Shown: positions 1 to 9,892, counted from the stretch's first letter. The stretch is 64,000 nt of DNA from Janthinobacterium agaricidamnosum NBRC 102515 = DSM 9628 (GCF_000723165.1 NZ_HG322949.1:5808387-5872386), one strand, 5' to 3'. The notes: generated by a model from the letters alone, not told the origin. Program-made: numbers and translations.

Positions 1-110
1 TCTTGAGAATAGCCGCGAAAAAGCGGACACACGGGTAGGGAACCAGGATTTTGCACAATAATTTCCGTTCTCGGCATTATCAAAACATTATGTTGTAGAT
101 GGAGAAGTGA
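1..110. other. upstream region of the TonB receptor gene
   Basis: No gene is visible here. The window begins inside this region, so any promoter or operator may be incomplete. A GGAGAAG ribosome-binding site lies at 101-107 in front of the GTG start at 111. Confidence 0.6.
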
Positions 111-2987
111 GTGAAGAACATCGCATTCAAGCGCAGCGTCGTTGCCGTCGCGCTGACCCTGGGTTCGTCCCATGTCGTCATGGCCCAGGCTAGTCCGGCG
201 GAGCCGGCGGTGCACAAGGTTTTTGTCACCGGTTCCAACATCAAGCGCGCTGAAAAGGAAGGCTCTTCGCCGGTGCAAATCGTCGGCGCCAGGGACATCG
301 CGACCACCGGCGCGACCACCGTCGCCGAATTGCTGCACTCGATCCCGGCCTTCGGTTCCGGCGCCAGCGTCGACGTGATCGACGGCGGCTTTTCGCGCGG
401 TGCGGCCACCGCGTCGCTGCGCGGCCTCGGTTCGTCCTCGACGCTGGTCCTGTTGAACGGCCGCCGCATCGCCGCGTCCGCCTATGCCGATCCGAACCAG
501 GGCAAGTCGGCGGTGTACGACTTGAATGCGATCCCGCTGTCGGCCATCGAACGGGTGGAAATCTTCAAGGACGGCGCTTCGGCCGTGTACGGTTCCGACG
601 CGATCGCCGGCGTGATCAATTTCATCACCAAGAGCGATTACCGCGGCCTGGAAATGAGCGCCAGCATCAGCGCCAATGGCGACAATGCATTCGGCCGCAA
701 GAACGCCAGCGGTATTTTTGGTTTCGGCAACCTGGCGCAAGACGGCTACAACGGTTTCATCAGCTTCGACGTAGCCAAGCGCGACCGTACCGCGATCAAG
801 GATGTCAAGGGGATCGAAGCGGCCATGTACGCCGACATCAACGGCCGCCTGAATCCGTATTCGAGCAGCTTGAGCAACCAGCCGTTCTTTTATCGCGAAG
901 TACGGCCTGGCGCTTTCGCCACCTCGCTGAGCCAGGGCAAGGACATCATCAACCGCAGCAATTGCGATCCATCGCAGCGGCTGGTCGGCAACGCGGCGGC
1001 GCACAACCTGACGGCCACCGATCCATTGATCGGCCGCACCTTCTGCAACTACGACATCGACGATTACGCCGAAGCGCAAGGCGCCGGCAAGGACGCCAAC
1101 CTGCTGTCGCGCGTTACCTTCGACCTGACGCCCAACGTCACCGCCTTCACCGAGGCCTCGTACAGCCGTTCCGAGCGCACTTATACCGGTGCCCCGCGCA
1201 CGTTCCGCAGCACCTCCTCGTCCACCGCCTACAGCTTGAGTGGCTTGCCGCAGCAATTCCAGATCATCTTGCCGATCGGCCATCCGGACAATCCCTTCAC
1301 CGCCGCCAACGGTTATGCCCCGTCGCGCTCGGCGGTCGGTTACCGCTTGCCTGGCGCCGCGGGCAACGACAACTTGAACCAATCCTACCGTCTGGTGGCC
1401 GGCTTGAAAGGCAGCAGCGGCGCGTTCGACTGGGAAACCGCGGTCTTGTGGAACCGTAACGAGCGTACCGAGCATTACAACGGCTTGCTGTACAAACCGA
1501 CGCTGCAACGCATCATGACCGAGAACCGCACGCTGGCCGAAACCGCGGCCGATCCGGGCGCGACCTACAACGCGACCAACCAAGGTTTTTCGCAAACGAC
1601 GCAAATCGACGCCAAGGCATCGACGGCTTTCGGCCAGCTGGCCGGTGGCCAGGCCGGCCTGGCGTTCGGTACCGAATTGCGTCAAGAGAAAATCGGCCTG
1701 ACCCCGGACCAGGCCACCCAGGATGGCAAGATCGTCGGCCTGGCCAACTCGCTGGCCGATGGCCAGCGCAATGTCAGCTCGGCCTTTGTCGAATTGCGTA
1801 CGCCCTTCGCGAAAAACTTTGAAATGGATTTTGCCGGCCGTTACGATAAATACCAGGGCATGAAAATTAACTTCGTGCCGAAAGTGGGCGCCAAGTGGAC
1901 CGCGACCGACAAGATCGCCGTGCGTGGCACCTGGGCCGAAGGTTTTCGCGCACCTGCGCTGACCCAGATTTCGCCAGGCGGCGTGCAATCGTTCTCGACC
2001 GTAAAAGACCCGATCCGTTGCCCGGATGGCGTGAATCCCTTGCCAGGCGCCGAAAAAGTGGATTGCTCCGGCAAGAGTATTTCCGGCTTGTCTTCGGCCA
2101 ACCCGGACTTGACGCCTGAGAAATCGAAGAGCATGTCGCTCGGCCTGATCCTGGCCCCCGCGACCAACATCGACGTGCTGATCGATTACTACCGCATCAA
2201 GAAAGTCGACGAGACCGCCTTGCTGGGCGCCCAGTTCGTGATCGACCATGCCGACCTGTTCCCTGGCCGCGTGGTGCGCGACACCAGCCCTGGCGGTTTC
2301 GTGACCGACAAGAATGGCAATCCGATCCCGAACTCGGGCCCGCTGCAACAAGTGAACCGCACCTACGTCAACCAGGGCAGCACCCAGGTCAGCGGCGTCG
2401 ATTTCGAAGTTGCGATGCGTAATTCACTGGGCGAATACGGCAAGCTGAGCACCAGGCTGAACTGGAGCTACCTGATGGAATTCCGCCGCGCCGAACGTCC
2501 GGGCGCTGTCGCGGCCAATACCGCCGGTTACAACGGCGGCCTGTCCGACTGGTCCACCTCGGTGGGCGACAATCCCAAGAACCGCGGCAATATCTCGACC
2601 ACCTGGACCCGTGGCGACCATGCGCTGACCGGCTCGATCGACTATGTCGGCCCGGTCTCGCTGCTGCGCCGTAGCGACAACACGGTGACGTATCCAGTCG
2701 CTTTCTGCCACTACGGCGCGGGCCAGCCAGCCGGTTCCCCTAGCTTGGGCGGTATGCCGAAGTTCTCCAACTACATCAGCAACTGCGATGTGAAGAGCTG
2801 GACCACGCTGGGCATGAACTATGCCTACACCGGCATCAAGAACCTGACCATGTCGTTTAACATCCGTAACGTGCTCGACACCAAAGCACCTTACGATCCG
2901 CGTTATCCTATCGAAGGTTTCAACAGCCAATTGCATAACGCACAAGGCCGTTACTTCCGCGTTAGTGCAAACTACAAATTCATGTAA
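111..2987 (+). CDS. TonB-dependent outer-membrane receptor
   Basis: Outer-membrane active-transport receptor of 958 aa, powered by TonB-ExbBD. The substrate cannot be told from sequence. A signal peptide runs to about MAQA at residues 24-27. A TonB-box-like VFVTGSNIKR follows at 37-46, and the plug domain covers roughly residues 50-175, including GSDAIAGVIN at 161-170. The remainder is beta-barrel. The length fits the long (900-1000 aa) receptor class common in Oxalobacteraceae and Xanthomonadaceae. The start is GTG 111, chosen because GGAGAAG lies just upstream and the signal peptide follows directly. The protein ends in YKFM, so the usual terminal aromatic residue is penultimate. It appears monocistronic, with a strong terminator after it and a convergent neighbour. 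Confidence 0.92.
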   Translation: MKNIAFKRSVVAVALTLGSSHVVMAQASPAEPAVHKVFVTGSNIKRAEKEGSSPVQIVGARDIATTGATTVAELLHSIPAFGSGASVDVIDGGFSRGAATASLRGLGSSSTLVLLNGRRIAASAYADPNQGKSAVYDLNAIPLSAIERVEIFKDGASAVYGSDAIAGVINFITKSDYRGLEMSASISANGDNAFGRKNASGIFGFGNLAQDGYNGFISFDVAKRDRTAIKDVKGIEAAMYADINGRLNPYSSSLSNQPFFYREVRPGAFATSLSQGKDIINRSNCDPSQRLVGNAAAHNLTATDPLIGRTFCNYDIDDYAEAQGAGKDANLLSRVTFDLTPNVTAFTEASYSRSERTYTGAPRTFRSTSSSTAYSLSGLPQQFQIILPIGHPDNPFTAANGYAPSRSAVGYRLPGAAGNDNLNQSYRLVAGLKGSSGAFDWETAVLWNRNERTEHYNGLLYKPTLQRIMTENRTLAETAADPGATYNATNQGFSQTTQIDAKASTAFGQLAGGQAGLAFGTELRQEKIGLTPDQATQDGKIVGLANSLADGQRNVSSAFVELRTPFAKNFEMDFAGRYDKYQGMKINFVPKVGAKWTATDKIAVRGTWAEGFRAPALTQISPGGVQSFSTVKDPIRCPDGVNPLPGAEKVDCSGKSISGLSSANPDLTPEKSKSMSLGLILAPATNIDVLIDYYRIKKVDETALLGAQFVIDHADLFPGRVVRDTSPGGFVTDKNGNPIPNSGPLQQVNRTYVNQGSTQVSGVDFEVAMRNSLGEYGKLSTRLNWSYLMEFRRAERPGAVAANTAGYNGGLSDWSTSVGDNPKNRGNISTTWTRGDHALTGSIDYVGPVSLLRRSDNTVTYPVAFCHYGAGQPAGSPSLGGMPKFSNYISNCDVKSWTTLGMNYAYTGIKNLTMSFNIRNVLDTKAPYDPRYPIEGFNSQLHNAQGRYFRVSANYKFM

Positions 2988-3015
2988 TTCGCCATCAGCT
3001 TGACTTGGGCTGAGC

Positions 3016-3055
3016 AAAAGCCATCCGGATATCTTTCATCCGGATGGCTTTTTTT
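3016..3055 (+). terminator. intrinsic terminator after the TonB receptor
   Basis: Perfect 15-bp stem, 3016-3030 paired with 3038-3052, with a 7-nt loop. A T-run follows to 3055. It lies between the TonB receptor and the convergent MFS gene. The left arm begins with AAAA, so it may also work weakly on the other strand. Confidence 0.9.
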
Positions 3056-3063
3056 ATATGCCT

Positions 3064-4305
3064 TTATTGTTTACCAGGTCGCGGAAACAAGGGCCGGGCC
3101 AGCAGCGCCAGCAAGCCGGCGGCCAGCCAGACGGCGCCCCATGAAGTCGCCGCCAGCAAATGCGGTACCAGCAGCGGCGTCAGGAAGAAGCACAGATACA
3201 CCGCCGTGTTGGCCATGCCCAAGGCCGTGCCCGCGCTATTGCTGCCGGCCAGCGTCGCCAGTTCGGTGTACGCCACGCCGTGCCATGCCGACACGCAGAT
3301 TCCGGCCAGCACGAACAGCGCGATCAACAGCCGTGGCGGCGCGGCGCCGCCGGCCACGGCCAGCGCCAGCAGCACGAACGACAGCACCGCCACCAGCACC
3401 GACACGCGCAGATAGGCCGGCCGGTTGGCGTGGCGGTCGGTATGGCGTCCGCTCCAGACCCGCATCACCATCGCGCCCAGTTGCAGCGCCACCATGGTGC
3501 CGCTGATGCCGGCTATGCCCAGGTGCAAATGGTCGTGCAAGAACACGCTGCCGAACGACAACACCGCAGATTGCGGTGCGCACAGCAGGCCGATGCCCAG
3601 CACCACCCGCCACACGCCGCGGTTGCGCAGCGGCGAGACGGCCGGGGTGGGCGGCTGGCCGGCTTGCGCGCCGGCCGCCGGCGTGACATCCGCTGGTTCA
3701 TGCAGCCACAGCCAGGCGAAGCAGGCCGACAGTCCGCACATCAGCGCCAGCAGCGCATAGACCCACGCAAAACCGTGGTGGGCCGCCAGCCATGGCAGCA
3801 TTAACGCGCCCAGGCCGCCGCCGAGCGGCACGGCGGTTTGCCGGATGCTCATCGCGAAACCCTGTTCGGACGGACCGAACCAGCGCATCACGGCGCGTCC
3901 GCTCGATCCATTGACGCTGCCGCCCAGCAAGCCGAGCAGCGCCATGGCCAGCCCCAGCGCGGCCAGCGAGGTGGCCGGCGGCGCCAGCCACAAGGCCATC
4001 ATCAGCAAGGTCGCGGCGGTCGACAGCAAGCCGCCAAGCAAGACCGGGCGGTCGCCCCAGCGGTCGCTGGCCATGCCCCACGGCAGCTCTGACAGGGCGA
4101 CGCCGATGCCCATCGCGCCCAGTGCCAGGCCGAGTCCGGCATTGTCGAGGTGATAGCCGGAACGCAGCCAGATGGCGGTGGTTGGAATGCCGGCCGCGGC
4201 GGCGGAAAAACTGGCGTTGGCGGCGACCCCGACGCCCAGTACTTTCCAGCGATGCGCGGCGGCCGGCATGGCCGGGACGGGAATAACGGTAATGCTCTGG
4301 TGCAT
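3064..4305 (-). CDS. MFS transporter
   Basis: Inner-membrane major facilitator superfamily permease of 413 aa with about 12 hydrophobic segments. The substrate is unknown. The MFS loop 2-3 signature is visible as GMASDRWGDRPVLLGG. I start it at ATG 4305 (MHQSITVI). The frame stays open to 4359, but that longer start would take up most of the 101-bp space shared with the divergent LysR gene. No strong ribosome-binding site marks either start. The divergent LysR-type gene at 4407 is its likely regulator, by the usual LysR arrangement; this is inference. Confidence 0.85.
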   Translation of the reverse strand: MHQSITVIPVPAMPAAAHRWKVLGVGVAANASFSAAAAGIPTTAIWLRSGYHLDNAGLGLALGAMGIGVALSELPWGMASDRWGDRPVLLGGLLSTAATLLMMALWLAPPATSLAALGLAMALLGLLGGSVNGSSGRAVMRWFGPSEQGFAMSIRQTAVPLGGGLGALMLPWLAAHHGFAWVYALLALMCGLSACFAWLWLHEPADVTPAAGAQAGQPPTPAVSPLRNRGVWRVVLGIGLLCAPQSAVLSFGSVFLHDHLHLGIAGISGTMVALQLGAMVMRVWSGRHTDRHANRPAYLRVSVLVAVLSFVLLALAVAGGAAPPRLLIALFVLAGICVSAWHGVAYTELATLAGSNSAGTALGMANTAVYLCFFLTPLLVPHLLAATSWGAVWLAAGLLALLARPLFPRPGKQ

Positions 4306-4406
4306 GATGAAAACTTGGGGGAAGTGATTGACCCGGCTAGTGTTACCCAGTAGGATCATTCTGAATATCGGAAAATATTGTAGCGATCATTCGATAAAAC
4401 AGGACG

Positions 4407-5303
4407 ATGACCATGATGCAGATGAATTTCGACGTGGCCTTCTTGCGCAGCTTTGTCGCCGGCGTCGAGCTGGGCAGCTTCGCCCAGGCCGCCGAGCAGG
4501 TCGGACGCTCGACGTCGGCGGTCAGCGCGCAAATCAAGAAACTCGAAGAACAGGCCGGCGTGCCGCTGTTTCGCAAGGCGGGACGCGGCCTGGCGCTGAC
4601 CGACGCCGGCCACTTGCTGCTGGCCTATGCGCGCCGGCTGGTCGACTTGAACGATGAAGCGGCGCTGGCCTTGCGCGGCATCGAGCTGGAAGGCTGGGTG
4701 CGGCTGGGTTTGCAGGAAGATTTCGGCGAAGCCATGTTGCCCGACGTGCTGGGGCAATTTGCGCGGGCGCATCCGAAGGTGCGCATCGAAGCGCATGTGG
4801 CGCGCAATTCGGCCCTGTTGGCGGGGCTGGACCATGGCCAGCTGGATTTGGCGCTGGTGTGGGGCGGCGCCGCGCTGCGCGAACAATATCCGTCCGGCCA
4901 GACCATCGCGCAGCCGGCGATGCGCTGGATCGGGTCCGGCGCGGCGCCGTGGACTGTTGTGCCGGGTGAAGTGTTGCCGCTGGTCGCTTTCGACCGCGAA
5001 TGCCAATTCCTGCGCGCCGCCACCGAGGCGCTGGAGCGGGCCGGCATCGCGTGGCGGATCGCGTTTACCAGCCCCAGCCTGGCGGGCTTGTGGGCGGCGG
5101 CGGCGGCCGGCCTGGGCTTGACGGTGCGCACTTGTTATGGCTTGCCGGCAAGCGTGCGCGCGCTCGATGGCGCCGCTTGCGGTTTGCCGGCGCTGCCATC
5201 GCTGCCGCTGTCGCTGCTGGGTTCCAGTGCGGCCGCCGCGCCGCCGGTCGAGCGGCTGGCGGCGCTGATACTGGCGTCGCTGTCGCCGGGGCGCCCGATT
5301 TAA
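4407..5303 (+). CDS. LysR-family transcriptional regulator
   Basis: DNA-binding regulator of 298 aa. An N-terminal winged helix-turn-helix (GSFAQAAEQVGRSTSAVS, about residues 22-39) is followed by a periplasmic-binding-protein-like effector domain. AGGA at 4401-4404 lies only 2 nt before ATG 4407 but 8 nt before ATG 4413, so 4413 may be the true start. It is transcribed divergently from the MFS transporter and probably controls it. Its stop codon overlaps the stop of the convergent SDR gene by 4 bp. The ligand is unknown. Confidence 0.9.
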   Translation: MTMMQMNFDVAFLRSFVAGVELGSFAQAAEQVGRSTSAVSAQIKKLEEQAGVPLFRKAGRGLALTDAGHLLLAYARRLVDLNDEAALALRGIELEGWVRLGLQEDFGEAMLPDVLGQFARAHPKVRIEAHVARNSALLAGLDHGQLDLALVWGGAALREQYPSGQTIAQPAMRWIGSGAAPWTVVPGEVLPLVAFDRECQFLRAATEALERAGIAWRIAFTSPSLAGLWAAAAAGLGLTVRTCYGLPASVRALDGAACGLPALPSLPLSLLGSSAAAAPPVERLAALILASLSPGRPI

Positions 5304-6028
5304 AACGCTTGCGGCGTCGGGCGCAGCATGATTTCATTGATATCGACGCCGCCCGGCTGTTCGATCGCATAGGCCACCGCGCGCGCCATCGCCTCGGCCG
5401 GCATGGCGATGTCGTAAAACGCATCCAGCGACTGGCTGCTGCCATACCTGAGTTCGGTATCCACGGCGCCTGGCGAAATCATGGTGGTGCGGATCGTATT
5501 GCCCACTTCATAACGCAAGCCTTCCGAAATCGCGCGCACCGCGAACTTGGTGCCGCTGTAGACCGTGCCGCCGGGGCTGAATACCTTGTGGCCGGCGATC
5601 GAGCAAATATTGATGAAGTGGCCGCTGCCTTGTTCCTGAAACACGGGCAAGGCGGCGTTGATGCCGTAGAGCAGACCTTTGATATTGATGTCGATCATCG
5701 CTTCCCATTCGTCGACCTTACCTTCGCTGAGCGGCGCGATCGCCCTCAGGCCGGCATTATTCACCATCACGTCGACCCGGCCGAAGGTAGCGACGGCGCA
5801 GTCGACGAGCTTACTGACATCGCTCAATTTGCGGACGTCGGTGACGGCGACCGCCGCTTTGCCACCGGCGGCGCGGATCTCCCCGGCGATGGTATTGAGC
5901 CGGTCGAGCCGGCGCGCACCCAGCACCACCGCTGCGCCGAATGACGCCAGGTGGCGCGCGGTGGCTGCGCCGATGCCGCTGCTGGCGCCGGTGATGACGA
6001 CGACTTTATTCTGGATAGGATGTTGCAT
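5300..6028 (-). CDS. SDR-family NAD(P)-dependent oxidoreductase
   Basis: Cytosolic short-chain dehydrogenase/reductase of 242 aa, the normal length for classical SDRs. The cofactor motif TGASSGIG lies at residues 13-20 and NNAG at 90-93. The catalytic Ser-Tyr-Lys set is S143, Y157 and K161 (YSGTK). ARR after the second strand suggests NADPH preference. The substrate is not predictable; the closest general type is the YdfG-like serine 3-dehydrogenase/ketoreductase group. AGGA lies 6 nt before ATG 6028. A divergent LysR gene at 6153 is the likely regulator. Confidence 0.92.
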   Translation of the reverse strand: MQHPIQNKVVVITGASSGIGAATARHLASFGAAVVLGARRLDRLNTIAGEIRAAGGKAAVAVTDVRKLSDVSKLVDCAVATFGRVDVMVNNAGLRAIAPLSEGKVDEWEAMIDINIKGLLYGINAALPVFQEQGSGHFINICSIAGHKVFSPGGTVYSGTKFAVRAISEGLRYEVGNTIRTTMISPGAVDTELRYGSSQSLDAFYDIAMPAEAMARAVAYAIEQPGGVDINEIMLRPTPQAF

Positions 6029-6152
6029 GGGATTCCTGGTCTGACAGTGAAGTAATGCGTTTCAGTCAGTATCGGGGAGCCCCCAACTGCCAAACAATGG
6101 AAATGATATGATTTCAAAATTCCAGAATAAGGAACCATGAAAGGATCACCCC

Positions 6153-7043
6153 ATGTTGAACCGGCTCGAAATGCTGCGCATTTTTTGCAGCGCGGCCGAT
6201 ACCGGCAGCTTCAAGGAGGCTGCGATACGGCTCGGCATTTCGCCGCAGGCGGTGACGCGCGCGGTACAGGAGCTGGAACAGTTGCAAGGAGAATTGCTGT
6301 TTCACCGCAATACCCGGCAAGTACAAATCACCGCGTTCGGCGAAGCGCTGGCCGAGCGCGCGCGTAGCGCGGTGCAACAGCTCGACGCCTTGTTCGAGCC
6401 GCATGTCGACGATGACGAACTGGCCGGACTGGTGCGCATCGCCGCGCCGGCGTCGCTGGCCAAGGCGGTGATCTTGCCGGTGCTGACCAGCATTGCCGCG
6501 AGGTATACGAAAATCAATTTCGACTTGCGTCTCAGCGATGAGCGGGCCGACGTGGTCAACGACAAGATCGATATCGGCATCCGCATCGGTCCGCTGCGCG
6601 ACAACCGCTTCGTGGTGCGGCTGGCCGCCAAGATGCAATTGCGGGTGGTGGCCACGCCGGACTGCATCGCCCGGCACGGTGTGCCGGTCACTTGCACCGA
6701 CCTGGACCGGGTGCCGACCGCCGCCATGTACGACAGCAATACCGGCCGGCCGTGGCCATGGATATTTGCCGGCGGCCAGCATGCCTTCCCGGACGGCGCG
6801 CGCTTCGTCTGCGACGACGCCGAGGCGGAATTGATGGCGGTGTTGGCGGGAATGGCGTTCGGCCAGGCGCCCAGTTTCCTGGCCGACCAGCACATTGCCG
6901 CCGGCCGGCTGGTGGCGGTGATGCAGGCGCTCGATCCGGCGCCATGGGATATGTATATCTACCGGCCGCAGCGCGGCCCGATGTCGGCCCGCTTGCGGCT
7001 GGTGTTCGATGCACTGGGCGCCGCGCTGGCGCAATGCGGTTGA
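6153..7043 (+). CDS. LysR-family transcriptional regulator
   Basis: Regulator of 296 aa with an N-terminal winged helix-turn-helix (GSFKEAAIRLGISPQAVT) and a LysR substrate-binding domain. The start at 6153 is supported by AAAGGATC about 8 nt upstream. It is divergent from the SDR gene across a 124-bp spacer. By the usual LysR logic it would control that gene and itself. LysR proteins next to SDR enzymes often respond to small aromatic or aldehyde-type ligands, but nothing here identifies the ligand. Confidence 0.9.
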   Translation: MLNRLEMLRIFCSAADTGSFKEAAIRLGISPQAVTRAVQELEQLQGELLFHRNTRQVQITAFGEALAERARSAVQQLDALFEPHVDDDELAGLVRIAAPASLAKAVILPVLTSIAARYTKINFDLRLSDERADVVNDKIDIGIRIGPLRDNRFVVRLAAKMQLRVVATPDCIARHGVPVTCTDLDRVPTAAMYDSNTGRPWPWIFAGGQHAFPDGARFVCDDAEAELMAVLAGMAFGQAPSFLADQHIAAGRLVAVMQALDPAPWDMYIYRPQRGPMSARLRLVFDALGAALAQCG

Positions 7044-7062
7044 ATCCCTGGTTGAACCGTCG

Positions 7063-9021
7063 TTAGCGGGCGTCTTTGGGCGCCACTGTTTCGGTATCCA
7101 ACCCCGCCGGGTAACCTCCCGGCGCCGGCAGTACGCCGTTTTGGTAGTACGGGTCGCTTATTTTCCAGTCCGCCAGATCGAGCAAATATTGCCAGTAATC
7201 CGCGTCCCCGAAGGCATGACCTTGGCCGATGGTGAGGTCATAGCTGAGGACTTGCTCGACCGGATGGGCCTGGCCGGGAGCGCTGCCGTAGCGCAGGATT
7301 TGGCTGTGATCGGTTTGCGCGATGGGCTGCCCGGCGTATGCCGCGAGTCTGGCTTTGAGCTCGCCCGGGTTTTCCTTGCGCGAGATGGTCTGTCCATCTG
7401 CACCGCGTACAGTGATGGTTTGCGGGACATAGTGGCGCGAGAAGGTGGCGAAATCCTCGTTTTGCTCGCTGTCGCCGGCGTCGCTCCCATCGAACCGGAC
7501 TTGGCCATGCAGGTTGAAGTCTTCGGCGATATGCGCCGGAGCGGGCACGGTAGGGGCATTGATCCACACACGCTCCCTTTGCTTCGGCGTGCCTTGGAGA
7601 TCGAACACGCCGAGTACCTTCCTGGGCGGCGGATTCCAGAATTCATACTCGGGCTTGCCGTCAAACGTCTTGAGGTAGGAATTTTCCGTCCGCACCGGCG
7701 TGCCGTCGGATGAAAGCAAATAGCCGCCCGAGCCGGTACGTACTTTTTCACGCACACGCATTTGCTCATGGAAGTAGCTGAACCAGTAGTTCTGCCGTTC
7801 ACCGACGGCGGGTGTGCCTAGTCCCCCGCTGTTGCGGGCAAATACGCGCTGATAGACATTGGGCAAGCGATTGGCATGCTCGCTAATGATGCGTTCCGGA
7901 ATACCGCGCCAGCCGATGCCCTCGACCGCGGCGACGCCGATCACCCGGTCGTGCGGATTGAAATTGACAAACACCTTGCCCCGGTTGTCGCGGCTGGCGT
8001 GCTCGCACTGCTGCCATTGGTGGCCTTCGTCGTTGACCTTGGCGGCGCCGATCTGCTGATGCCAGTCATCGCGTTCCGCTTCGTGGTGGACGTGCATGGT
8101 CGTTTGGTCCTTGATGCCAACATGCGCGCAATCGGCGTTTTTCTCATCGTCCGCGTAGTCGTCTTTGGCCGCTTTGATCTTGTCGGCGACGGCACGGAAT
8201 GTTTTCAGACGCGCTTCCCCGCTCTGCACCCCGGACCAGCCATTGGTGGCCGCCAGCCAGTCGGTGATGTTGGTGTCGAAGGCGTACGGCGCACTGTTGA
8301 GGATGAGTGTATCCGGCGCGCGGCGCTTGAGGTACAGGATTGCGCACAGGGCGATCATGTTGCCTTGGCTGTGCGCCACCACGTTCAGCGGCTCATTGGG
8401 AAAATCTTCGCGGAGGGTGTCGATCAGGTTCGCCAGCCGCCTGGCGGCATGGATGTAGTAGGTGCGTGGCGGCGCATCCTCCAGTTGCCGGTTGATTTCC
8501 GGGTTGATCTTTTGCAGATCGAGCAAACCGGCCAGGAGTTTGCGCTTGAACCCGCCCTGCCAAAAGGACAGCAGGTTGTTGGTGCCGTTCTGGAACGGAC
8601 CGCCGCCCCAGGCGTTATCGGCGGCATGGTAGATGCCGGGGTAGCGCTCCATATCGCCTGCTTGCAGCTTGTAGCCCCAGTAAAACGGAATGATGGGGGA
8701 ATGCGCATCCGTACCGTCTGTTGCCTTTTTCGCAAATCGTTTCGTTACCGGGTCGAACTTTGCACTTTTCAAGCAATTACGGCCAAGACGCTTATTCAAC
8801 CCAGCACAAAATTGCTCTGCCGCCTGTTCATACCACTCACCTTCGGAATTGACACCATGTACGAAAATGATGGTGCCTGGCATCAAGTAGGGCACATCCA
8901 TGATGTGCGTGGTCAGCCGTTCGACCTCGTTGGTTTCGCTCTTGATGTAACGGGCTTGCATCCACTGGGCTTTGCCCTTGTTGGCCTTAACGCGTGGCAA
9001 TGTGCTGAATTCGTCACCCAT
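7063..9021 (-). CDS. Tle3-like alpha/beta hydrolase, probable type VI lipase effector
   Basis: Protein of 652 aa with no signal peptide. An alpha/beta-hydrolase core is visible: oxyanion-loop motif FVHGVN at residues 53-58 and nucleophile elbow AHSQGN at 216-221 with Ser218. A long C-terminal half follows, rich in Trp, Tyr and charged residues. This layout resembles the Tle3 family of type VI phospholipase effectors (DUF3274 type), which act on membrane lipids in the periplasm of target cells. The elbow has Ala where many esterases have Gly. The gene starts 6 nt after the lipoprotein gene, forming an effector/immunity-style pair. No VgrG, PAAR, adaptor or secretion genes are nearby. The family assignment is from recognition and was not searched. 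Confidence 0.68.
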   Translation of the reverse strand: MGDEFSTLPRVKANKGKAQWMQARYIKSETNEVERLTTHIMDVPYLMPGTIIFVHGVNSEGEWYEQAAEQFCAGLNKRLGRNCLKSAKFDPVTKRFAKKATDGTDAHSPIIPFYWGYKLQAGDMERYPGIYHAADNAWGGGPFQNGTNNLLSFWQGGFKRKLLAGLLDLQKINPEINRQLEDAPPRTYYIHAARRLANLIDTLREDFPNEPLNVVAHSQGNMIALCAILYLKRRAPDTLILNSAPYAFDTNITDWLAATNGWSGVQSGEARLKTFRAVADKIKAAKDDYADDEKNADCAHVGIKDQTTMHVHHEAERDDWHQQIGAAKVNDEGHQWQQCEHASRDNRGKVFVNFNPHDRVIGVAAVEGIGWRGIPERIISEHANRLPNVYQRVFARNSGGLGTPAVGERQNYWFSYFHEQMRVREKVRTGSGGYLLSSDGTPVRTENSYLKTFDGKPEYEFWNPPPRKVLGVFDLQGTPKQRERVWINAPTVPAPAHIAEDFNLHGQVRFDGSDAGDSEQNEDFATFSRHYVPQTITVRGADGQTISRKENPGELKARLAAYAGQPIAQTDHSQILRYGSAPGQAHPVEQVLSYDLTIGQGHAFGDADYWQYLLDLADWKISDPYYQNGVLPAPGGYPAGLDTETVAPKDAR

Positions 9022-9027
9022 GATTTA

Positions 9028-9624
9028 TTATTTCATCCCGTTGGAATTGCAGTGAAAACGTGTGTCGATTGGCTGCCCGGTTGGTTTGGGGAAATTCGAC
9101 AGCACCCCTTCGCTCCATATCTTGTCTTCATAACCCTCCGTGAGGGCCTGAACTGACGACCTGGCGCCCGCGTAGTAAACCTCACTACGGGCCATGTACA
9201 CATCGCCGCCGCCAGTCCACCTAGAAATATGAAGTTTCCAAGTCCGACCTGCATCGGTGGAATACGGTAACCTTGAGGTGCACGTGAAACTCGCCCCGTC
9301 GCCAGTCTGACACCCGGAACTACTGACAATGATCGGTGCGACCAGATACTGATCATTGGCCGCATCGATGACGAAGGCGCCATCGCTGACGCGGTCCCAG
9401 CTTGCCACGTCGGTGTGAATGCCGCGTGCCTGGTCGGTGTAGTACAGCCGTGCTCGCGCGCAGGCCATGTTTTCCAGCGGCACCACCTCAAAATAACGGT
9501 TGCCGTCAATCCGGTAAGCCACTTGCGGCGCGGCGACCTGACCGGAATAGCGGACATGGGCTGATTGACCGGTGCAAGCCGCCAGCAAGGCGGCAAAGAC
9601 CACCAGGCTCATGGTTCTTGTCAT
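9028..9624 (-). CDS. lipoprotein, probable Tli3-like immunity protein
   Basis: Lipoprotein of 198 aa. The signal peptide ends in the lipobox LAAC with Cys17, so the protein is predicted to be membrane-anchored facing the periplasm. That is where immunity to a periplasmic lipase would be needed. The mature part has several Cys and Trp residues and no catalytic motif. It lies immediately upstream of the Tle3-like gene in the same operon with a 6-nt gap. Tle3 effectors are known to have lipoprotein immunity partners (Tli3). The immunity role rests on context plus general similarity. Confidence 0.6.
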   Translation of the reverse strand: MTRTMSLVVFAALLAACTGQSAHVRYSGQVAAPQVAYRIDGNRYFEVVPLENMACARARLYYTDQARGIHTDVASWDRVSDGAFVIDAANDQYLVAPIIVSSSGCQTGDGASFTCTSRLPYSTDAGRTWKLHISRWTGGGDVYMARSEVYYAGARSSVQALTEGYEDKIWSEGVLSNFPKPTGQPIDTRFHCNSNGMK

Positions 9625-9892
9625 GCATTTCTCCTGTTGAGCTGCAATCGTGCAAACGACGCCTGTTGCGACTCCGTTTGTGTGGATATGATTGACGTCC
9701 GGGTATGTATATTACTCTGGCATAAAATGAACGACTGCCGGTACAACACAAGACGGTTTCTTGTACTTCCTCAAGCCGATGTTTTCGGGCGCGCGCCCGA
9801 ATCGGCGAATGTTGTAAGCTCAACGGCGTTGTCGGCCCAGGCGCACCGCCGCGTGCCACACCTATTCCACCCGTATTCCAATAGGCTAGCTC
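9625..9892. other. divergent promoter region between the immunity gene and glrK
   Basis: Non-coding 268-bp spacer between the minus-strand lipoprotein/lipase operon and the plus-strand glrK operon. It is less GC-rich than its surroundings on the lipoprotein side. No clear operator or terminator was recognised. Confidence 0.5.
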
